From: Pterois miles
Lineage: Eukaryota > Chordata > Actinopteri > Perciformes > Scorpaenidae
Length of the DNA: 64,000 nt
Direction of reading: 5' to 3'
Assembly: GCA_947000775.1 (NCBI GenBank)
Contig: CAMQGK010000565.1
Location: 10,272,001 to 10,336,000, forward strand
Below are positions 10,038-20,880 of this stretch, piece by piece. Both the position numbers and the translations under genes were made by a program. Position 1 is the stretch's first letter, and each line of letters starts with the position of its first letter. The notes beneath the pieces were generated by a model. It was not told where the DNA came from. It ran no database searches and saw only the letters and a list, made by a program, of their open reading frames with translations.

Positions 10038-11681
10038 CTACTCTGTGTGATTAACAGGAGAGATGATCAGATTGGCAGAGTTTTTACCTCCATAGTTAGG
10101 ACTGGGACTAAAGTATGGGTAGAGTTTCTCAGTGAAGCAGCAGCCAGTAAAGGAGTAGATGAGAGCTGCAGCATCAACATCATAAAAGGAGACCAGACCC
10201 TCCTCATAGTCCACAAACACCCCCACCTTCTCAGGCTGAGACTCCAGAGAGAGACGGACTGCAGGGCCAGCAAAAGCATAGTATTCATTTTTATTCCTCA
10301 GACATACCGCCCAGTAACCATTTTGAGGAGTCAGTCTGATTAGTCCTTTCCTCTTGATCGACTCTCTGGCCACTCCTAAATCCCAGACAGTCTTCCCTTT
10401 AACCTGAACCTCATAGTAAAACCTTCCTGAAGAGAAACTCTGCTTTGCTAAGACACAAACACAAGTATCAAATCTCTCTGGGTTGTCTGGGAGATTCTTC
10501 TCTACATTACCACAGTTTACTCGTTTTCCGTCATCAGACAGGATGAGCCAGGGATTTGCTGTATCAGGGTCAAGAGTCAGATCCACTGCAGACTGCTGGA
10601 CCCTCTTCAGCTCAGCTTCAAGCAGCTTCTTCATCAGTTTGCTGAGCGTTTCCTCCAGCTGAGTCACAGCTCTCCTCAGTGTCCCCTCATATGAAGGTGG
10701 ACGGATGCTGACTCCTGTCCAGTCCTTGGTGGGTGGAGCAGCGTTCAGGGATGTGAAGCGTTGGAGGAGGTGGAGGTGGTCTTCAGAGCGTGAGAGCTGC
10801 TCCACCTCAGTGCTTCTCTTCTTCAGCTCAGAGATTTCCTGTTGCAGCTCTGTGATGAAGCCTTCAGCCTGTTTCTCCGTCTTTCTCTGCTTCTCTTGGA
10901 TGGTGTCGATGAGCTCGGCCTGGCTTCTCTCAACAGACTCCTTCAGAGCGGTGAAGACCTGAACACCGTCAGCTATCTCTCTGTCTGCATCCTCCTTACT
11001 GAGCTCCACTGAATGTTTCAGCTCCCGAATCTTCAGTTTTCTCTTCTGGATCATCTGCTGGATTTCAGTCTTTGTCTTACCCAGCTCAGCCTTCTTTCTT
11101 TCATATCCTTCTTTCAGAGGAAAAACATCATGTGTCTTGTGGTCTGAAACAGTGCAGAGCATGCAGACACACATCTGGTCGGTCTTACAGAACAGCTCCA
11201 GCAGTTTGTCGTGCTTCGGACACATCCGGCCTTCCAGGTTCTCCACAGGGTCGATCAGCTGGTGTCTTTTCAAGCCTGACCTCGTCAGATGAGGCTCCAG
11301 GTGAGTCTCACAGTAGGACTCCAGACACACCAGGCAGGACTTCAGGGCCTTCGGTTTGGTTCCAGTGCAGACGTCACAGGGAACTTCTCCTGGTTTGGCA
11401 GCTTGTTGCTCTGAGCTGCTGCTGCTGGCTTTCTGCTGAGCTGACTGTCTGAACTGAGCAGCCACCTCAGAGATGAAAGTATTGACCTGCAGCTCAGGCC
11501 TAGAGAAGAAGGTCCTTTTACAGTTAGGACACTGAAACGGGACATTAATATCCCAGTGTTGAGTGATGCAGGTTTTACAGAAGTTGTGTCCACATGGTGT
11601 GGTGACTGGATCAGTGAACACATAAAGACAGATGGAGCACCGAAACTGATGTTCAGTCAGCAGACAGCTGGCAGCAGACAT
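10038..11681 (-). CDS. TRIM-family E3 ubiquitin ligase (RING, two B-boxes, coiled coil, PRY-SPRY)
   Basis: A single open exon of 547 codons encodes a complete TRIM protein. The RING finger (about residues 15-54) keeps all eight zinc ligands: C15, C18, C30, H32, C35, C38, C51, C54. Two B-box-type fingers follow (C102-x2-C105 onward, then the CPKHDKLLELFC type ending DHKTH). A Lys/Glu-rich coiled coil spans about 195-310, and a C-terminal PRY-SPRY contains LDPDTANPWL, WDLGVA, NGYW and VGVFVDYE. Family members ubiquitinate targets chosen by the SPRY domain, often in antiviral or inflammatory signalling. The start was placed at MSAAS because a strong acceptor (TTTTTGTCCTCAG) lies nine bases upstream (exon edge 11,690), so the upstream in-frame Met codons are intronic. 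The RING is closest to the fish bloodthirsty/TRIM21-39-like group. No one-to-one orthologue can be named. Confidence 0.93.
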   Translation of the reverse strand: MSAASCLLTEHQFRCSICLYVFTDPVTTPCGHNFCKTCITQHWDINVPFQCPNCKRTFFSRPELQVNTFISEVAAQFRQSAQQKASSSSSEQQAAKPGEVPCDVCTGTKPKALKSCLVCLESYCETHLEPHLTRSGLKRHQLIDPVENLEGRMCPKHDKLLELFCKTDQMCVCMLCTVSDHKTHDVFPLKEGYERKKAELGKTKTEIQQMIQKRKLKIRELKHSVELSKEDADREIADGVQVFTALKESVERSQAELIDTIQEKQRKTEKQAEGFITELQQEISELKKRSTEVEQLSRSEDHLHLLQRFTSLNAAPPTKDWTGVSIRPPSYEGTLRRAVTQLEETLSKLMKKLLEAELKRVQQSAVDLTLDPDTANPWLILSDDGKRVNCGNVEKNLPDNPERFDTCVCVLAKQSFSSGRFYYEVQVKGKTVWDLGVARESIKRKGLIRLTPQNGYWAVCLRNKNEYYAFAGPAVRLSLESQPEKVGVFVDYEEGLVSFYDVDAAALIYSFTGCCFTEKLYPYFSPSPNYGGKNSANLIISPVNHTE

Positions 11682-11690
11682 GTCTTCACT

Positions 11691-13137
11691 CTGAGGACAA
11701 AAACAAACTGTAATTACATATCGTTTGATTATTAGTTTAATGGAAACTATGAATGGTGGAATATAAGTGGAGGAGAGCTCAGACATGCAGTTCAATGTTT
11801 TTTATGAGATCATCAAGTTCATTTACTTTTCTAAACATTTACTTTGACTGCCTGTAGAAAAAAATATTTCTCAAAATGTAACTTAAAAAATATAAGAAGT
11901 CTAAGTCTAAATATTAATACATTAGCAAACATTAACCTACAGACATTTATAGGAAACAAAAAGGAGATATAATAAGATAAATCAAAGACAAAACATAAAA
12001 TCGGTGTCACAGTTTCGAAGAAAACACACCTGCCCCTCCAAATTTACCTTTCGTCATATTTCAGATTTTCAGCAGCTGTCAAACCCAGAGTGCATGTTGG
12101 CTATGCAACGGGGAACCATCAGGGCCTGTTATAATCTAAACAATAATATTTAAAAAATCATCAGCTATGATTTTATTTTTAACGGCCACTGATATCATTC
12201 TGGCTGCTGCTGCCACTGTTGTGTATGTTACAGTTTATCTGTGCTCGTGTTGGCTGTGTGTGCTGTAATGTGTGTGTGATGTGCAGGAATATTACATTGT
12301 GTTAGTTTTATTGAGGGCGGAGGGGCGGAGGTCATGCACCCATATTCTGCTGAAGTGTACACCGCCTGTGTGATGAGGCTACTATTTGTTGTTAGTCTTC
12401 TTCCTGTTTGTGAGCTGGAATCTTCATAGTTTTCATACTTTGGCAGTAGGCCTGCTACAGGAGAGGATGCAGTAAGCTCACAGTTTGCTTTTAAATGTAA
12501 TGGCTGGAGAAGGTCAGTGTTGGCTTTTGATTTTCTCCAGTGCTACCTACCTTTAGTTTGAATATAATACAACATGATTATTTGTGGTGGAGGGAGGGTC
12601 ATAGCTATTAGCTGCTTGTATAAAAATAATAGTCAAAATAATAATAAAACTACAATAAACTTAAGCATTGCAGTGATAACACCCCAAGCCCTCTGTTTCT
12701 TGTTAATATCATAATATAAATGAGTAAAATCATAATAGAATTAAATTTTAAACCCCCTAAAAAACATAATGTGATCCATCCATTGCTGCCACATCACACA
12801 TTAAATCATATAATAATACTGTAGCTCTGCTGCTTAGTGTTATCAAAATGAAAATATATATAAAAGATATATTTTTAATATTGAACTCAACACATTTATT
12901 ACAACTGACTGTGGAACTTCCTGTCTGAGCAGAGCTGAAGTTTGGAGTTCAGACAGGAAACAGGTCTGTGAATTAGCTCGAGTTAACGCTACCTGAGACT
13001 GTATCCTGTCTCACCTGAACTAGCTGGAGTTCACTCACTGTGGTTTACCTCTGTTTTATATGTCTGCCAACATTCATATGTTTTTAACTGATGTAAAACA
13101 GTCAGTTACTGCATTTAGTCTGAAGATCAGTGTACTC
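11691..13137 (-). other. Inferred 5' intron of the TRIM gene
   Basis: AT-rich non-coding sequence lies between the acceptor at 11,691-11,692 and a candidate donor (CAGCTG|GTGAGTAC, minus strand) at about 13,137. A spliced 5' UTR before a single coding exon is common in fish TRIMs. No other gene is visible. Confidence 0.45.
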
Positions 13138-13230
13138 ACCAGCTGTGTTGTTGATAAAAACCTGCTGGATTCAGCTGAATGTTTCTTTAGAGAGAAACAG
13201 AGAGACTTGTCCTGACTGCAGCTCTGCTGT
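13138..13230 (-). other. Candidate 5' UTR exon / promoter of the TRIM gene
   Basis: On the minus strand, sequence ending CAACACAGCTG is followed by GTGAGTAC, a good donor. It would splice to the coding exon at 11,690. A TAATAAAAG string about 100 bases upstream could serve as a TATA-like element. The exon is inferred from splice consensus only. Confidence 0.4.
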
Positions 13231-13338
13231 CGCTCAGACAGTCACTTTTATTAAAGGAAATGTGATGTTGAAGCTCTCGTCTTTCAGTGTTGATCCACCT
13301 CTCAGTGGCCCGTCACCAACAGGGAGTGGTGCAGGAAG
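13218..13338. repeat. Promoter-proximal duplicated segment, copy 1
   Basis: The run from GCAGCTCTGCTGTC to GGGAGTGGTGCAGGAAG is repeated at 13,997-14,109 in the same orientation with moderate divergence. The shared core CCACCTCTCAGTGGCCC is nearly identical. Copy 1 overlaps the inferred TRIM promoter. Confidence 0.75.
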
Positions 13339-13996
13339 TATTCACACCCTTTACTAAAGTGAAAGTACTAATACCACACTGTGGAAATACTTCGTTAAAG
13401 TCCTGCATTTAAAACCCAAAAGTATTTAAGTCAATCAGTCAAATGTCAAATGTGCTTGAAGCATCAAAATAAAAGTATTGGTTGAGCAGTAAAATGTTCC
13501 TGTCAGTGTTTTACTATTAAATCTGATGTTTCTGGATTAATATTACTGCTGCATTAATATGTATTTTGCATTTTAACTCCTTTATGTACTGTTGGCTAGT
13601 TTCATCTACAGCAATGCATCATGGTCTTTGAGATCATCATGTGTTTGTTTTGTTGCTGTACTGAGAGAACCACGTATCTCTAAAAAGTCAGAAAAACTGC
13701 CTGTTTTCAGCTTTGTGATGATGCATTTTCCAGCTGGTCCAAGAGGCTTTGTAAAGAGTTTATTTTGCTTCAAGGCAATGTGAAGGAAATTCAGAGATTT
13801 GTCTGTAAACACATTATTAAATTTTGGAAGATAATTCTTAAAAACACGTGAAAAGACGGCGAACATTGTAGTACTGGATTGTGGAGTTTGGTAAACTGTT
13901 TTTCGCCAGTCTTGTGTTCAGGATTTTTTGGGCAGGGCTGAAACGTGGCTCCATGAGGCCATCCTTAACATGACGCCCCATTCAGACATCTCCACG
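13339..13996. repeat. AGTAAAAGTACTAATACC-type repeat and spacer
   Basis: About 13,350-13,560 contains minus-oriented pieces (AAAGTACTAATACCACACTG, AGTCCTGCATTTAAAA) of the interspersed family also present at 14.1, 23.7 and 46.7 kb. The remaining part, to 13,996, has no recognised feature. Confidence 0.5.
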
Positions 13997-14290
13997 GCAG
14001 CTCTGCTGTCAAACTCGTTCACTTTCATTTCAGGGAATGTGACCAACTCCTCTGTCAGTGTTGCTCCACCTCTCAGTGGCCCATCACCAACAGGGAGTGG
14101 TGCAGGAAGCAGTCAGTCCTGATCCTTTACTTACTCTACAACTAGCAAAAGTCCTGCATTCAAAACCAACCAAATATACTCCAAGTTAAAGTAGTGATAG
14201 TGTAGTAAAATGTTCCCTGTCAGTGTTTTACTATTATATCGTACTTCTGCATTAATGTGAATGATGCATTTTGCTACTTTAGATGTTCAA
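13997..14290. repeat. Promoter-proximal duplicated segment, copy 2, plus repeat tail
   Basis: Positions 13,997-14,109 repeat the 13,218-13,338 block. The similarity continues in broken form to about 14,290 (AGTCCTGCATTCAAAACC, AAAATGTTCCCTGTCAGTGT). This looks like the relic of a second TRIM-type promoter left by tandem duplication. Confidence 0.6.
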
Positions 14291-14479
14291 TGTGTTAATT
14301 TTAACTGCTAATAGTTAACTTTGGTTGAATGATTTCTTGCTCTCAGTTTTAGTTTTATTCATGAGTTTGGAAGTGGATTGATAATCTTTGGATTAATATC
14401 TGTCACAAAATTTAAACTCAAGGTCCATTTACTAGCTTTTTTAGAGCCTCAGGGCTTCTTTTTTAGAGACAAAGACATG

Positions 14480-14900
14480 AAGTTCAGTTAATAGATCAGA
14501 AAAATCTACCTGAGGTGAGAATATTTGTCAGTTTGAGTCGCTCTTCTTTGGGGGAATCAGTGATAAAAAGAGAGCTTCACAGACAGGAGAAAACAGTTCC
14601 ATCCAATCAAAACTTGATGAAGACTAATTTAATTACGCCGCTGTGTTTTTTTCATCATAAATGAGCTGGGAGGTGATTGTTATGGGGATAATAATACAGC
14701 TGGTGTTTCCTCAGGAAATAGGTCCCTGTCTGCCCACTGATGATGCAAATCTTGTCTCATAAATCATTGATGTGAGGGGCTTTGAGGTGATTCAGTTAAC
14801 AGATAATAAAAAATGCCCTCGCTGACTCTCCGCTCGACTGCAAGCCAAACGAGAGTCCGAGCGTGCTCTTCAGACATGACATCGTGAGGCAACGTCACCA
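14480..14900. promoter_or_regulatory. Candidate conserved non-coding element with octamer site
   Basis: This is non-repetitive complex sequence containing a perfect POU octamer ATGCAAAT at 14,743-14,750 and several TAAT-type homeodomain cores (for example TTTAATTACG near 14,630). No coding frame is present. The regulatory role is a guess based on composition and isolation. Confidence 0.25.
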
Positions 14901-15139
14901 AATTCACCATCACGATGTTTCTCTCATCAATGCAGGTGTGCAGATTTTATTGAAACTGTTTAATTTAGGCAAAGATGTCACTCACTATTGTTTCTTCACT
15001 TTTTTCAAAGATGCACAATCGCTGGTCAAATGAACTTCAGTACATACATTAGTAAGTGAACGCATCACCTCGTACGTGTCCTGAGCACCTGTCCTGAAAT
15101 ACGAGATATCTGAGAGTTCATTATGAAGCAGCAATGATG

Positions 15140-15655
15140 TTAAAGCTGAAGTAGGCAATAATTTTTTGGCATCACTGGGCAAAAAATCCACATTAACCCT
15201 TCATTATATTATAATTCAAGTAGTCTGGTAGAAAACTAGACTTCTGCACCTCCTCATGGCTCTGTTTTCTGGCTTGGCAGGAGACTGGCCAATCACAGGT
15301 CATTTCAGAGAGAGCGCGGTCCTATTGGCTGTGCTCCGGGCATGTGAGCGGAGCCTTGAGATCTCAACGTGGTTGCCGGGTCCCAAACTTTCTCATTTTA
15401 CAGCTAAACAGTAACTACAAGATGTTTCTGAAATAGACATTACAGTAACAGAATATTGATTCATATTTGATCAGCTCTGCCTAGTTTGACTGATCAGAGT
15501 TCAGAGTGATTGACAGCTGCTCAGAGACGGCAGTCTCCAGATCAGCTCTGATTGATGGATTTCCTCTGGTCTATGAAATCTTGCAGATGCCATTAGGAGC
15601 ACCAGAGGACTTTTTTCAGGTTACCCGTTTTAAATCTCACCTACTTTAGCTTTAA
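15140..15655 (-). mobile_element. MITE-like element with terminal inverted repeats (full copy)
   Basis: The left end TTAAAGCTGAAGTAGG and the right end CCTACTTTAGCTTTAA are inverted repeats of about 16 bases enclosing 516 bp with no coding capacity. The interior matches the copies at 6.1-7.0 and 26.9-27.3 kb in reverse orientation. If the TTAA at each end is the target duplication, the ends would fit a TTAA-specific transposase. If not, TTAA is part of the inverted repeat. Confidence 0.75.
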
Positions 15656-15789
15656 TAAAACATTCTTTGATGGGGGTCTTATGGCAGAAATTGATTATAA
15701 TATTCAGAACTACTGTATGTTTTCTTTAATCTATAATCACCTGAAACTAAGAATCACTTTTCATTAGCTTAGAATGAATCCTTCATATC

Positions 15790-15955
15790 TACATAGGGAG
15801 CGCGTCCTCCTCACGGAGTCCACCATGTTGCTCCTCCACGTTTCTACATTAGCCCAGAACGGATCAACCCAACACTGACTCTAGAGAGACTCATGACGAC
15901 AGCCTTCCCTGCTTTCTTCACAGCCATTGGATAAAAGCTAGATTAAAAAAAAAAT
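15790..15955. repeat. Interspersed repeat fragment
   Basis: The stretch with GGAGCGCGTCCTCCTCACGG, CCACCATGTTGCTCC and CTCTAGAGAGACTC shares its plan with 28,320-28,640 (AGCAGCCCAGAACAAAC, CTCTGGAGAGAGAC). It resembles a common fish element. It is non-coding. Confidence 0.45.
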
Positions 15956-17900
15956 AATCTGTCCCGCAGTGGTTTGACTTTTGAAAACTAGAGCCAAAGA
16001 GATATGTGGCATTTCTGCCAATATGTGGGACGTGGGATAAGGGATAAAAATGCTGTGTAGTCCCTTGTAAAACCTTGACACCTGGTCACACTAGCTGGAT
16101 GCGGAAGACGGAAACTGGAAGATCAGAGTATAAAAGTACTCGGAAGTCAAGCTTTCTTTACCTCATGCAAAACTGAGCAACTTTCATAGGAGAGAGAGTT
16201 TTCTTTATACATTCAAGGGCTATAAGCCTGTGAGCACTCCATGCGAGGCCCATATAGTGTCGGCCTAATGTGGACCGGACGTGTTTTCACTGTCAGCCCT
16301 TTTCAAATGCAATTACAGAACTTTTAAGAACCTTGTCAACACATTGTCACTCTCAACTCGTCAAATACTGCCACTTGGTCAGTATCAGTCAGCATCAGAA
16401 ACTAACACACTTTTGGACGTGTCAGGGATGGCGTGTCAATATACACTCGTTACATACGAAGTGTTCTTTCAAAACAAACTTTGGTTTTACCTGCGTTACC
16501 TCGCAACTGCGTAATCATGCATCCGTTGTTCACAGCAGCTGTATGTTAGCTGCAATTCTGCAGCGTTTGACTCTCATAATGACCATTTCATGTCATTAGA
16601 AATGTCATTTATATTTATTTTAGATGGAGAAAGGTCAAGACGTGTGCTCATTTGTAAATAATTGTAATGATCCACAGTTAAAATCCTGTACTATAGTCAT
16701 TCATGGAGTAAATGGAGTTCTGCCCACAGAAAAAAAAAAATGCTTTAGGGGTTTTATTTTGAAATGCAATCAGAAAGTGTTTATTTAAAAATACACCTTG
16801 ACTTTTTTCACGTCTGTGACATTTTCTACTGATATCTAGACATCGAAAGTGTAGTAAAGTTGCTGATATGTCAATATACAGTCAGAAGCTCACCTTCACT
16901 GTCTGACATATTCTACAGATGTTGAAAACTGTAGTTATTTTGCTGATATGATAATATACAGCCAATCGATCACTTCCACTGTCTGTTGCTGCCGTGGAAC
17001 CCAGACCCCGGGGAAAAAAAGGCTTGAATCTCTAGAAGAGACACAGCTGAGTGTGAGCATGTGAGCTCTAACCCGTTAACATGGACGCCGAAATGAAAAA
17101 CAGGTCACGCAGCCGCCACGTGTTCTTCATGTGGACGGTCTGGCTATACCAACATAACTAATGAGTGACGTGACAAAATAAGTCAACGTTACTTTTAGTT
17201 TCACTCTGGACATGAACAGTGATCTACTGGTGGAAAGTCCTGTGTTGGTTTGACCACCCACCTCCCCTCTCACCCGCCCAGAATGGACTCTCACCCTATT
17301 AATGCTACTTCATTTGCTCAGACCGTCAAATAACGCAGCCGGTGGGTTTACACTGGAATTAGTTGAAAGCCTGGATCATCACCTACTGTCACTAAAGGGT
17401 GTCTCCGGTCTCTGATGCCAAGGGGGGCTGCCCAGTTGGTGGTATTTGACAAGTTGGGGGTGAGACTGGGTTGACCTTGTGAGTCTATGTTACAAGGTTC
17501 TTTTTGTGTTTTCACTATATATATATATATGTGTGTATTTTTTTATAATTATGTTTTAAATCAAATCTCTGCTGGATTCCTTGTCGGTAAAAACAGAGAA
17601 ACCACTTTTTTCCAGCGTGGTCAGGTTGACTTTCAGCAGACGGGAATGGAGGCATGAGAAGAAGTGAATGTGAGAGGGGAGATGGAGGCAGCTGCTTTTC
17701 CTTCCTGCAGTGAAACGTATCGCCTCATCGCTGCTAATGTCTTGTCACAGTTAATGTTCGCTGCAGTCTGCTGTCATTTAGCGGCGGGGTGGAGGTTATT
17801 GTCAGAGCCTTACCACAATCCACTGGTCCAGAAATAGCGACCAAACAATTGAATCAAAATGAAGTTTTATTCTTTTTCTTTTTTTTTGCCATTGTCCTCC
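15956..17900. other. Intergenic, with one small tandem duplication
   Basis: No gene is recognised. Positions 16,818-16,904 and 16,905-16,985 are a diverged tandem pair of roughly 85 bases: GACATTTTCTACTGAT versus GACATATTCTACAGAT, then TTGCTGATATG, AATATACAG and CACTGTCTG in both. The frames across 16,270-16,600 show no conserved motif. Confidence 0.45.
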
Positions 17901-17924
17901 ATCGCTTCCTGTTTTGAATCAGTT

Positions 17925-18360
17925 AACCTTTCTGTGCGGGGCGGGGCGGCGGGGTCCTGCTCTGCAGATTAGCCGCTGACGCATTTATCAAGGGATGACA
18001 AATGAGCTGTCCTTGCAGATGCCTGATTACTTGACCTTTATTCCACAGGAGCTGGGCGGTTAGCGGGGATGGGAGGGGGGCCCTGATGGAGCTAAGTGGT
18101 GCCAATCTCGTATTCGGCAGCCCGTTGTGAAGGGAAACGCCTGGATGCAACGCCTCAGCGCCGACGTGAACACGAATTAAGAACGAAGTTATTAAGATTG
18201 GCCGCCGCTGAGGCGAGGTAATTGAAATTCTCACTTTCCCTAGAAACAGGCAGAGACCCGGCACATCAGTTTTTATTTGAGGCAAAGAGGCTGATGAGTA
18301 TCACACATTAAAGCCTGGGAAGGAAAATGGCCTTTTAGTGGCCTCTTATACGAGATCATT
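17925..18360. promoter_or_regulatory. Candidate conserved non-coding element
   Basis: This is GC-moderate, non-repetitive sequence without a reading frame. It includes AATTAAGAACGAAG, GGTAATTGAAATTC and a central GGCCGCCGCTGAGGCG block. The texture resembles vertebrate developmental enhancers. There is no direct evidence. Confidence 0.2.
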
Positions 18361-20880
18361 ACATGAGTGGGACTGCATCGGCCCCTCAATGTGGCATTTC
18401 TCTGTTTTTTTCTTCTGCTAGCTTATTTCTGGTTTTGTCGGGCAGCAGATTGTCCTTTACTGCTCTGATTGTGTGTTTTTCCTCTGCTGTTTCCTTGTTT
18501 CTGCTCACAATGAAGAGGCCTGCTGGGTATCTCACACCACAGACAGAGATTCATTAAAGTCTGCATCCGCATGTACACGCTGCTGTTCATCAACTTACCT
18601 GCTGAACCTGCAGAGCATGATGAAACCTTGACTTTGCTGGATCCAGTTTTACACACCAAAAACACACAGAACCCAATTCTAGTGTATTCCAAAAGTTTCC
18701 ACAGAAATCAGTCAGGCAGAACATTTTATCATGAACTTTATTAGCATCATATAACATCAACAAATCCAATTAAACCAGACACAGATAGGAAACAAAAAGT
18801 CATTTCTTTCAACACAAATGCCCGGGCACACCAGCCTTTAAACAGGAAAACTGTGATCAGTGGAGTCGCTTGCAGGGTCAACATATATTTGTGAATTTAT
18901 ACACATCAAGTTCAACTTTGGTGAACTCTGACAGGCCAGTTTGAGCTGCTGATCAATCGCAAACCGCCTTGACAGTGCTGACCTTTGAGGGAACGGAGAG
19001 ACAAATAAGCTTGTGAAATCAAATATTTCGCAAGGACTCAAGGATGAAATTCACTGTCAACAAGCTAAAAGACATTACGTGAAATTGTACCACCTACGGT
19101 TAAAGTCTGGTTATGGTTAGGGAATGATGGTAGGGAACAGTTGCACTCAGATAAACGGTGTGATGTCTGGTTCGGACTACACAGTATTTGTCTGTTACAA
19201 TGGTCGTTATGTCAGATTATTGAGTGAGAGTCAGAAGTTCTTGTTTTGACTTAGTCGAGCGTCATGACAGACTACCCGTTGATCCTCGACCAATCATCGC
19301 TGGTCATTTTTCACCACGTGACTGATGCCATCAGGAAGGAAGCTTGGCAGTAGCATACTCACTAGGTTGCTAAAGTGCATCTGCTATTTCACGCCAGGTT
19401 TTTCTGTTTCCTGTCGTGGTAGTCCCTCGAGGAAACATGAAAAAGATTGGGATGTTGTCGCCATAGCTCTGCAAATCTTTCCCCCAATCATGGTTCCACC
19501 TCACTGCACCGACACTGTTCCTCTTTCGCGTCGCCATTGATTACAGTGGTGCACGCCTTCATGGTAGATCGCTCTGTGCTCCTATTGGTCAAAGTCACAG
19601 CCATGATGTAACACGTTGGGGCTTTCTGTCAGGACATCGGGGGAGCTGGAGCCAATCCCAGCTAACATTGACTGAAGGCGGGGTTCACCCTGGACAGTTC
19701 GTCAGTCCATCGCAGGGCACACAGAGACAGACAACCATTCACGCTCACATTCACACCTACAGCAGTTTAGAGTCATCAATGAACCTGCATGACATCCTAC
19801 GACAGCTGTGTCGGGCCTTAATCGGGCTGATATTGTGCAGTCTGAGCCAGCCGTTATTCATTGTGGGCAAAGCCAGTCACGTCAGCGAGAAGCCAGGCTG
19901 GTTAAAACAAACCAGTGTTGGAGATACGGATGCGTGTCCTTATGTGTCCTGACAAATCATCAGTTTCTAAAAAAAAAAAACTCCTACGTCCCCTTTTTAC
20001 TCATGTACTTGTGTGCAGGTTACTACATGAATATCAGTGTTTGTGGCAGCCTTCATTTTGGTTGTATGGTTAATTCTCAAAATGTGATTATTTATGAATC
20101 ACTTTTTCTTTCACAAAGCGATGCTTTTTCCCAGCCCCCTTGCACAAGGTTTGAGGGTTTTTTTAATCTCAGGCAAACATGCTGAAGCATTTTATAGGAG
20201 TTTTTCAAGTGTTGCTGAATCAAGATAACCAATGAGGATAAGCATTGATCGCGCTGACCTGACAAGAGATGGAAACAAGTTGAATCCAGACTGTTCGCTA
20301 ATATTGAAGTCTACCTTTGGAAGTCTATTTGTGAAACACCAAAAAAAAAAAAAATGTCAGGAAAACAACTCTGAAATGTGTCACATCTGTGTAACATCTG
20401 CTCTCTTAACGTTCCCAATGTATGTTCAGTGTTTTCTGGTAAACTTTAAGATCAAATTTTGGATCTTAACTTGCCAGCTTTTTATGTAAAGACAAAAACT
20501 TCTTCAGTAATGACATAAAGCATGTAGTATATAATTGCATGTATTATAAGTTTCAACTCATTTGGTGAGGTCCAGTGATTCCAGAGTCACTTTTGTCATC
20601 TAGCAATAAAACTTTCCAATTTGTCCGTCGACTAAGTTGGGTGACCATCTTCTCTTTGTGCAGGAGGAGTATTTTTTTCAGTCCCATGGGTTCTGGAGAG
20701 TGAGGTCAGGACTTCATCAGGGGCCTCCGGGGCCCTCGGAGCCCCTCTCTCGTCTCTGCAGCAGATGAGGGGATCAGCAGGGTGTGAAATGGCTGCGGTG
20801 ATTGCTCCGAGGCCACGAGGCCTCCAGCCCATTCACAGCCCTGTCAGCACTCTAATGGAGCCGGCGGAGATTGGAGACAA
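18361..20880. other. Intergenic, repeat relics only
   Basis: No gene is recognised. Positions 19,620-19,780 (GGAGCCAATCCCAGCTAACA, CATCGCAGGGCACACAGAGA) match the diagnostic part of another very common fish repeat. A minus-strand AATAAA lies near 18,740 with no upstream coding sequence that I can support. Confidence 0.45.
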
